From Mycolicibacterium aubagnense (GTDB lineage Bacteria; Actinomycetota; Actinomycetes; Mycobacteriales; Mycobacteriaceae), in contig NZ_AP022577.1 of assembly GCF_010730955.1 (NCBI RefSeq), positions 2,542,001 to 2,606,000 of the forward strand: a stretch of 64,000 nt of DNA, written 5' to 3'. The position numbers were made by a program, and so were the translations under genes. Every line of letters starts with the position of its first letter. Position 1 is the stretch's first letter. The notes under the pieces were generated by a model. That model saw nothing but the letters and a program-made list of their open reading frames with translations. It was not told the origin of the DNA and did no database searches. This document shows positions 58,534 to 64,000 of the stretch, piece after piece.

Positions 58534-58872
58534 ATGACGATCCACCCGATTCACCGGCGGCTCCTGGTCGCCGGCGGCTTCACCATCGCGACCGTCGCCG
58601 CACCCGCGGTATTCGCCCTCTGCAGCCCAGTGTCCACCGCACTACTCGGGGACACCAGCTGCCCTCCGGGAATGACGGAAAACCCGGTCAGCGGTTCGTG
58701 TTTCGGGAGCGGCAGCGACCAGGCCCCCGGCCCGGTCCAAGCCGCTCCGAACCAGCTCGGCCAAGTCGACGGCATTCCCTGCACCGGCCGTAACACCGGC
58801 GAATGCATCGGTCTCTCGGAGGAGCAGGTACCCGGAATGCACCCGCACTCATCACTGAGTTCCAGCCCGTAA
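58534..58872 (+). CDS. Small secreted mycobacterial protein
   Basis: A 112-residue protein with a signal peptide (R-R-L-L-V-A-G-G-F-T-I-A-T-V-A-A-P-A-V-F-A) and a mature part with four Cys residues. The C-P-P-G-M-T-E-N and V-D-G-I-P-C-T-G-R-N-T-G-E-C-I-G-L-S segments are recurrent in a family of small exported mycobacterial proteins. Two disulfides are likely. Function unknown. Confidence 0.78.
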   Translation: MTIHPIHRRLLVAGGFTIATVAAPAVFALCSPVSTALLGDTSCPPGMTENPVSGSCFGSGSDQAPGPVQAAPNQLGQVDGIPCTGRNTGECIGLSEEQVPGMHPHSSLSSSP

Positions 58873-58883
58873 CAGCAGTCGCC

Positions 58884-58889
58884 TAAGGT
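58884..58889 (+). promoter_or_regulatory. -10 element of the 54-codon gene and otsA
   Basis: TAAGGT lies exactly six bases before the ATG at 58896, so the two-gene unit probably starts without a leader. Confidence 0.55.
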
Positions 58890-58895
58890 TGTGTA

Positions 58896-59060
58896 ATGCC
58901 TGCAAAAACTGACCCCGCCGACATCGGCGACGTGGAGCCCCTGGCCGACAGCACCGCCCGTCAGGCCCGCCGGGTAGTCGCCGCTTACGCCAACGATGCC
59001 GACGAATGTCGCATGTTCCTGTCCATGCTGGGTATCGGGCCCACGAAGCTCGACGCGTGA
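58896..59060 (+). CDS. 54-residue conserved protein preceding otsA (Rv3489 type)
   Basis: A 54-codon gene that starts [11 protein letters not shown] and ends [14 protein letters not shown]. It is acidic and probably helical. The size and position match Rv3489, the small gene before otsA in M. tuberculosis. Its TGA overlaps the otsA GTG by 4 nt, so otsA translation is likely coupled to it. A -10 six bases upstream supports the start. Function unknown. Confidence 0.75.
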   Translation: MPAKTDPADIGDVEPLADSTARQARRVVAAYANDADECRMFLSMLGIGPTKLDA

Positions 59061-60562
59061 CGGCCCGCGGAGGCAACGACGCTTCCGCGGCGTCCACCGC
59101 GAGGCCCACAACCTCCAAGGGCGGCAAGTCCGCCACGAAACCCGTCGGCAACTCGGACTTCGTCGTGGTCGCCAACCGGCTGCCCGTCGACATGGAGCGG
59201 CTGCCCGACGGTTCCATCACCTGGAAGCGCAGCCCCGGCGGCCTCGTCACCGCGCTGGAGCCGTTGTTGCGCAAGCAGCGTGGCGCCTGGATCGGCTGGC
59301 CCGGCGTCGCCGACAGCGACGAAGAGCCGATCGTTCAGGACGAGCTGACGCTGTGCCCGGTCCGCCTCTCGGCCGACGACATCGCCGAATACTACGAGGG
59401 CTTCTCCAACGCGACCCTGTGGCCGCTGTACCACGACGTCATCGTCAAGCCCACCTACCACCGCCACTGGTGGGACGCCTACGTCGCGGTCAACAAGCGC
59501 TTCGCCGAGGCCACGGCCCGCACGGCAGCGCAGGGCGCGACCGTCTGGGTTCAGGACTACCAGCTGCAGCTGGTACCCAAGATGCTGCGGGAGCTGCGTC
59601 CCGATCTGACCATCGGGTTCTTCCTGCACATCCCGTTCCCGCCCGTCGAGCTGTTCATGCAGATGCCGTGGCGCACCGAGATCATCGAGGGTCTACTCGG
59701 CGCCGACCTGGTCGGCTTCCACCTGCCCGGCGGCGCACAGAACTTCCTGGTGCTGGCCCGCCGGCTGCTCGACGCCCACACCACCCGCCACACCATCGGT
59801 GTGCGCTCCCGGTTCGGCGAGGTGACCTTCGGCAACCGCACCGTCAAGGTCGGTGCCTTTCCCATCTCGATCGACTCGGCCGCGTTGGACGCCCAGGCCC
59901 GTAGTCGCACCATCCGGCAGCGAGCCCGTCAGATCCGCGATGAATTGGGCAACCCGCGCAAGATCATGCTGGGCGTGGACCGGCTGGACTACACCAAGGG
60001 CATCGACGTGCGGCTGCGTGCGTTCTCCGAGCTGCTCGCCGAGGGACGCGCCAACCGGCACGACACTGTGCTTGTGCAGCTGGCCACCCCGAGCCGGGAA
60101 CGCGTGGAGAGCTACAAGGTCATGCGCGAGGACATCGAGCGCCAGGTCGGGCACATCAACGGCGAGTACAGCGAAGTCGGCCACGCGGTGGTGCACTACA
60201 TGCACCGGGCGATCGGCCGGGAGGAGCTCATCGCGTTTTTCGTCGCCGCGGACGTCATGCTCGTGACGCCGTTGCGGGACGGGATGAACCTGGTCGCCAA
60301 GGAGTACGTGGCCTGCCGCAGCGACCTTGGCGGCGCGCTTGTGCTCAGCGAATTCACCGGTGCCGCAGAGGAATTGCGGCAGGCGTACCTCACCAACCCG
60401 CACCATCTGGACGGGGTCAAGGACGCGATCGCCGATGCCCTGACCCAATCCCCCGAAGAGGGACGCCGTCGCATGCGCGCGCTGCGCCGTCAGGTGCTCG
60501 CCCACGACGTCGACCGGTGGGCCCGGGCGTTCCTCGACGCGCTGGCGCACACCCGCGACTGA
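59057..60562 (+). CDS. otsA: Trehalose-6-phosphate synthase OtsA
   Basis: A 501-residue GT20 glycosyltransferase that makes trehalose 6-phosphate from glucose 6-phosphate and a nucleotide-glucose. Motifs: [49 protein letters not shown] and [13 protein letters not shown] disordered tail of about 30 residues precedes the fold. The GTG start overlaps the 54-codon gene by 4 nt. Trehalose is a structural precursor for mycolyl glycolipids and an osmoprotectant. Confidence 0.96.
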   Translation: MTARGGNDASAASTARPTTSKGGKSATKPVGNSDFVVVANRLPVDMERLPDGSITWKRSPGGLVTALEPLLRKQRGAWIGWPGVADSDEEPIVQDELTLCPVRLSADDIAEYYEGFSNATLWPLYHDVIVKPTYHRHWWDAYVAVNKRFAEATARTAAQGATVWVQDYQLQLVPKMLRELRPDLTIGFFLHIPFPPVELFMQMPWRTEIIEGLLGADLVGFHLPGGAQNFLVLARRLLDAHTTRHTIGVRSRFGEVTFGNRTVKVGAFPISIDSAALDAQARSRTIRQRARQIRDELGNPRKIMLGVDRLDYTKGIDVRLRAFSELLAEGRANRHDTVLVQLATPSRERVESYKVMREDIERQVGHINGEYSEVGHAVVHYMHRAIGREELIAFFVAADVMLVTPLRDGMNLVAKEYVACRSDLGGALVLSEFTGAAEELRQAYLTNPHHLDGVKDAIADALTQSPEEGRRRMRALRRQVLAHDVDRWARAFLDALAHTRD

Positions 60563-60575
60563 CGTCACGACCGAC

Positions 60576-60621
60576 ACACGATTCAGGCCCCGGAGCTTTC
60601 GCTGCGGGGCCTGAATCGTGT
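60576..60621. terminator. Strong bidirectional terminator between otsA and the mce4 cluster
   Basis: ACACGATTCAGGCCCCG (60576-60592) and CGGGGCCTGAATCGTGT (60605-60621) form a perfect 17-bp stem with a 12-nt loop that can add three further pairs. It starts 14 nt after the otsA stop and lies 24 nt after the end of the convergent mce-associated gene. No clear T-tract is visible, which is usual for mycobacteria. Confidence 0.8.
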
Positions 60622-60644
60622 TGGGGTGCCTGAAGATCGGCGCG

Positions 60645-61133
60645 TCAGAAGATCGGTGTCATCTCGTCGATCAACCACTTGCCGTCGATTTTGCGGTAGT
60701 CGACCTTCAGCCGGCTGCCCTCATAGTTGGGCTGCTTGCGCTCATCGGTGATGACCCGGTTGACGAACGCCAGCACCGAGCCGGAGTCACGGTGCGACGA
60801 GATCATGCCCGCGCCAACCACATTCACCTGGCTGATCAACTTGCGCTTCACCGCGTCGTTGAAGATGTTGTTTTTCGCCGTCAGTTCCTCGTACCGCTTG
60901 CGGAACGCCGGCGTCATCAACGTCAGCGCCTGCGTGGTGCTGCGCTGCACGCTGCTGTACTCATAGCCGAGAATCTGCGGGATCTGGGACTTGGCCAGAT
61001 CGGGCAGTTCCTCCGCCGTCGCCTGCTCGCCGGCGAGCTGCACGTGGTTCCAGTACTCCGAGCCGCCGAGGGCGCCGAGCGCCACCACGGCGACCGCCAA
61101 CAGGGCGCCGAGCGCTGCCAGCAATCGGTTCAT
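60645..61133 (-). CDS. Mce-associated membrane protein (Mas4-type)
   Basis: A 162-residue protein: one N-terminal helix (L-L-A-A-L-G-A-L-L-A-V-A-V-V-A-L-G-A-L) and an extracytoplasmic NTF2-like domain (L-P-D-L-A-K-S-Q-I-P-Q-I-L-G-Y-E-Y-S; K-I-D-G-K-W-L-I-D-E-M-T-P). It corresponds to Rv3492c, the last gene of the mce4 operon. Mas proteins stabilise Mce transporters. The ATG overlaps the upstream stop by one base. Confidence 0.9.
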   Translation of the reverse strand: MNRLLAALGALLAVAVVALGALGGSEYWNHVQLAGEQATAEELPDLAKSQIPQILGYEYSSVQRSTTQALTLMTPAFRKRYEELTAKNNIFNDAVKRKLISQVNVVGAGMISSHRDSGSVLAFVNRVITDERKQPNYEGSRLKVDYRKIDGKWLIDEMTPIF

Positions 61134-61861
61134 CAGTTGCCCCCGTCCGGGTACTTGATGTCGTAGGCACTCATGTGACCGCTGTCGTCCTCCCGGATGA
61201 ACACCCGCTGCCGGTACGGCGTCGACGGCTGATTCACCCCGTTCATGTCGGACAACGTCACCCGGACCGTCACCAGCACCTTCGCGATGTTCGAGGTGTT
61301 GTCGACGCTCTCCAGCGCCGCCGCGGTGATGACCGCCTCCGAGTTGGCCTGCGTCTGCTTGAACAGGTACTTCAGGTTCTCGGCGTTGTTGCTCTGGTTC
61401 ATCATGTCGCGCAGCGGACCGGGGCCGATGCCGCCCACGAAGCGGTTCACGCTCTCGTCGACCGTGTTCTGCGTGTAACTGAACATGTTGACCACGGTCT
61501 GCTTCGCGGTGTCGACGAACCGCTGATCGCGGTCCTGCGTCGCCTCGATCTGACCGTTGCCGTGCCAGAGGAACCACGTGCCGCCGGCCAGCGCCGCCAC
61601 CAGCACGGCGACGACCGCCAAGCCGATGGCCGCGACCAGGGTCCGGTGCGGTTGCCGCCGTCGTACCTGAATGGCCGGCCGCGCCGACGTGGTGGTTCCC
61701 GGTTCTGTTGTCGTCTTGCTCGCCGTCGACGGAATCGCGACGTCGAGCACTGTTGAAGCCTCGGGGGAACCGGCGCTGCCGGCGGGCCGTGAGGCCCGCC
61801 GGCGCACGCGGCTCACCGGCGGCTCCGACGTTGTGTCCGTCGCAGCCGGTTGGTCACTCAT
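61133..61861 (-). CDS. Mce-associated membrane protein with disordered N-terminus
   Basis: A 242-residue protein: about 70 Thr/Arg/Pro-rich cytosolic residues, one helix (about 78-100), then an NTF2-like outer domain (Q-D-R-D-Q-R-F-V-D-T-A-K-Q-T-V-V-N-M-F-S-Y). It matches Rv3493c. The ATG at 61861 shares one base with the mce4F stop (TGATG), so it is part of the same operon. Confidence 0.9.
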   Translation of the reverse strand: MSDQPAATDTTSEPPVSRVRRRASRPAGSAGSPEASTVLDVAIPSTASKTTTEPGTTTSARPAIQVRRRQPHRTLVAAIGLAVVAVLVAALAGGTWFLWHGNGQIEATQDRDQRFVDTAKQTVVNMFSYTQNTVDESVNRFVGGIGPGPLRDMMNQSNNAENLKYLFKQTQANSEAVITAAALESVDNTSNIAKVLVTVRVTLSDMNGVNQPSTPYRQRVFIREDDSGHMSAYDIKYPDGGN

Positions 61862-63513
61862 CAAACCTGCCTTGGATCCTTCATGAGGTCGACCCAGGAC
61901 TCGCCTGCGTCACCATTACTCGAGCCGGCGTTGAACACTCCCGTACCACCGGCAGGGTCTGCGAAGACCCCGTTGCTCGCATCGTACGTCGTGGTCTGCG
62001 GTCCCTTCGGTCCGCTCGCCTGCGGCTGTCCATCCGGGGCCGGCGGGTTGTTGATCGCGTACGGCGGGGTCACCTGATCCGGCGGCGCGAAGAACGGCCA
62101 GGGCAGCGGCTGCGGACCTGGATCACTCGGCGGGTACGGCAGCGGGAACGGCGCGTTGGGCGCGGGACCCGGCCCGGCGGGCACCCCCGGTGGCAACTGC
62201 ACCGACGGCGGGCCCGGGTCGTAGTCGGCTCCCGGCGGGATCATCGGGAAATTGTTGGGCGGCGTGATGTTCCGCGGGTCGTTGACCGGGGTGTCGTACG
62301 GCACTGGCGGACCACGCCACGGGTTGCTGCCGATCGGCACGTAACCACGCGGGTCGCGGCAGAGCTGGACCGTGGGAGCACGCTTGCCCGGGTACTCCAT
62401 GCAGGGGTAGTTGCGGGCACCGCGGACGGTGCTCGGATCACTCTGCGCGGTCTTGCAGTACAGGTCCTTCGGCAGATCGCGGACGGTGGTGTCGGCCGGT
62501 GTGCGGATGTCCGGGGCCGGGACGAAGCCCGTCACGCACGGCGGCTGGCCGAGGCTGATCTTGAAATCCAGCTTCGCGCCTTCGTCGATGGGCAACCCAC
62601 CCGCGTCGGTCAGCAGCGCCGCGATCAGCGCCGGGAAAATCACCAGCGCCTGCTCGATGGACTTGTGGTAGATGACGCCGATCCGGCCGAAGTTCGCCAG
62701 GTTGGCCGCCAGCATCGGGAACGTCGGACGGATGCCGTCGAACGTCTCGTTGACGGTCTGGACGGCGCCCGGGACGGTCTTGAGCACCGAACGGATCTGC
62801 GGGTCGGCCTGGGCGGCCTCACCGGTCAGCGTCGCGAGACTGCTCGCCATGGTCTTGATGTCGGCACCGGCACGAATCTGTGCCTTCAACAACGGGCCGG
62901 CCTGGTCGATCAGCTTGTTGATCTCGTTCGTGTTGGCGTTGGCCTCGTCGACCAACAGCCGCGACGACTGGATCATGCGCGCCAGTTCCGGACCGGATCC
63001 GTTGAACGCCTTGAAGGACTCGCGGAGCAGGTCCTGCAATCGCGTGTTGCTGATGCTGCTGACCAGGGACTGCGCCTGGTTGAGCAGGTCCACGATGTCC
63101 TGGCCGACCGCAGTCCGGTCGACACCGATGGTGGCGCCGTTCTTCAGCATGTTCTTCGAGGGGTCGGCCGGCGGCACCAGGTCGATGTACTGCTCACCGA
63201 TCGCGGACACGCTCTTGACCGTGGCCGTGACGTTGTCCGGCACGGGGGTGTCGGAGTTCAGCCGCATCTGGGCCGTCACGCCGTTGTCGTTCAGACCGAT
63301 GTTCGTCACCCGGCCGATCGTCACGCCGCGGTAGGTGACGTTGGCGTTCTGGTAGATACCGCCGCCGACGACGAACTTGGCGTCAACCTTGTAGACGCCC
63401 AGGCCGATCGCCGCCGGGAGGTGCAGATAGGACGTCGTGATCAGGGCGAGGCAGATCACGGTGACGACGCCGAAGATCGCCAGCTGGAAACGCGCAAGAC
63501 GGGTCAACAACAT
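61861..63513 (-). CDS. mce4F: Mce-family protein Mce4F
   Basis: A 550-residue Mce protein: N-terminal signal anchor (L-A-I-F-G-V-V-T-V-I-C-L-A-L-I-T), an MlaD domain (about residues 40-115: V-D-A-K-F-V-V-G-G-G-I-Y, R-G-V-T-I-G-R-V), a long helical needle-forming region (about 120-330) and a Pro/Gly-rich tail of 180 residues. Mce4 proteins form the cholesterol/steroid importer of mycobacteria. Assignment to mce4 rests on the otsA-side neighbourhood (Rv3490-Rv3494c) and the tail. Its ATG overlaps the upstream mce gene by one base. Confidence 0.88.
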   Translation of the reverse strand: MLLTRLARFQLAIFGVVTVICLALITTSYLHLPAAIGLGVYKVDAKFVVGGGIYQNANVTYRGVTIGRVTNIGLNDNGVTAQMRLNSDTPVPDNVTATVKSVSAIGEQYIDLVPPADPSKNMLKNGATIGVDRTAVGQDIVDLLNQAQSLVSSISNTRLQDLLRESFKAFNGSGPELARMIQSSRLLVDEANANTNEINKLIDQAGPLLKAQIRAGADIKTMASSLATLTGEAAQADPQIRSVLKTVPGAVQTVNETFDGIRPTFPMLAANLANFGRIGVIYHKSIEQALVIFPALIAALLTDAGGLPIDEGAKLDFKISLGQPPCVTGFVPAPDIRTPADTTVRDLPKDLYCKTAQSDPSTVRGARNYPCMEYPGKRAPTVQLCRDPRGYVPIGSNPWRGPPVPYDTPVNDPRNITPPNNFPMIPPGADYDPGPPSVQLPPGVPAGPGPAPNAPFPLPYPPSDPGPQPLPWPFFAPPDQVTPPYAINNPPAPDGQPQASGPKGPQTTTYDASNGVFADPAGGTGVFNAGSSNGDAGESWVDLMKDPRQV

Positions 63514-64000
63514 TACGGCTTCACCCCTCCATGTTGCGTCGCTGTGCCTGCTGGAATCTTGAACGGATCGGCGGCCTGTCCGGACAGGTTCGCCATTGCG
63601 CCCAACAGGAAGTCCGGCGGGTTGATCACTTCGTCCAGGTGCCTCATGTTCGGGTCGAAAGCGCCCGAGGTGGGGAAGACGGTCTCGCCAAGGCGGCGCA
63701 GCGTCAGGTCGAACGTCACGTACACGTTCAGGTAGTCGCCACGCACCGCGTTCTTGAAGTACTTGTTGGAGAACGGGAACGTCGCCATCAGATCCTGGTC
63801 GTGGATGAAGTCGTCGGCGTTGTCGTTGAGCGCTTTGATGACCGGAAAGAGGTCCTTGAAGTCGGCCGCGAAGTCATCCTTGGTCGCGGCCATGACCTTG
63901 GCACCGACCACGGCGAGCTTCCGCAGCGCGGTGAATGCGTCCACGATGTTCTTGCGGTTGTCATTGAGGACCTTGATCGCGCCGGGCAGCGTGTCCAGCG
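63513..64000 (-). CDS. Mce-family lipoprotein Mce4E (LprN), C-terminal part
   Basis: The frame is open to the window edge, so the N-terminus is missing. About 162 residues are visible: the end of the helical Mce region (L-P-G-A-I-K-V-L-N-D-N-R-K-N-I-V-D-A-F), then Y-L-N-V-Y-V-T-F-D-L-T-L and a short tail. Identification as the E (lipoprotein) subunit follows from its place directly before mce4F; the lipobox lies outside the window. Confidence 0.8.
   Translation of the reverse strand, partial: LDTLPGAIKVLNDNRKNIVDAFTALRKLAVVGAKVMAATKDDFAADFKDLFPVIKALNDNADDFIHDQDLMATFPFSNKYFKNAVRGDYLNVYVTFDLTLRRLGETVFPTSGAFDPNMRHLDEVINPPDFLLGAMANLSGQAADPFKIPAGTATQHGGVKP

Noticed and set aside
61708..63735. 675-codon plus-strand ORF opposite mce4F
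   Set aside because: Arg/Val/His-rich shadow; the minus-strand Mce frames have signal anchor and MlaD motifs.

Overview
The window is GC-rich actinobacterial DNA from a mycobacterium, most likely a rapid grower (Mycolicibacterium type). Diagnostic loci are the F420-dependent glucose-6-phosphate dehydrogenase, the glnX-glnH-pknG operon, the mce4 cluster with its associated proteins, otsA behind a 54-codon leader gene, two MmpL/RND transporters, LpqL-type lipoproteins and many leaderless promoters. Gene order matches several M. tuberculosis blocks from memory (Rv0406c-Rv0418, Rv0389-Rv0391, Rv0356c-Rv0364, the scoAB pair, Rv3489-Rv3495c) joined in an order unlike M. tuberculosis.

Layout. 1-3030: tail of a Baeyer-Villiger-type monooxygenase, a small membrane protein, an MFS/GntR pair with a clear palindromic operator, and a Thr-rich lipoprotein. 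3113-10592: one long minus-strand run behind a TPP riboswitch, thiO-thiS-thiG, then an SGNH hydrolase, an ABC-2 type exporter and two tandem M28 lipoprotein peptidases, one of which has lost its catalytic residues. thiE is divergent and appears leaderless. 11284-17645: mutT3, the amino-acid sensing operon glnX-glnH-pknG and a CtaG-like membrane protein. 17661-21891: fgd-pta-ackA. 22019-28934: a metallo-beta-lactamase-fold protein, small enzymes, two SDRs, an MFS transporter overlapping a LysR gene, and a truncated SnoaL-like gene.

29139-33136: a minus-strand run with metZ, rhodanese, a membrane protein, a PurT-like protein that has lost its active site, and a UBP-type zinc finger protein. 33180-40163: Na+/H+ antiporter; an ArsR-AHSA1-VOC operon; a phage-lysin-like GH25 protein without signal peptide; MarR and a short MmpL. 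40160-48493: thioesterase, purA, a site-2 protease, a cation-efflux protein with a metal-type operator, fba, an alcohol dehydrogenase and DedA. 48500-52527: F420-type LLM enzyme, IclR, scoAB and an FMN reductase. 52547-58359: a large MmpL divergent from a NarL-type two-component pair, with a 34-nt inverted repeat between them, then an SDR. 58534-64000: a secreted peptide, otsA, a strong bidirectional terminator, and the 3' end of the mce4 operon.

No tRNA, rRNA, IS element, CRISPR array or complete prophage was seen. The less ordinary features are the extended thiamine-riboswitch operon, two pseudo-enzymes in conserved operons, the isolated lysin-like cassette, and a recurring architecture in which a palindromic operator sits on the -10 or start codon of a leaderless regulator gene.
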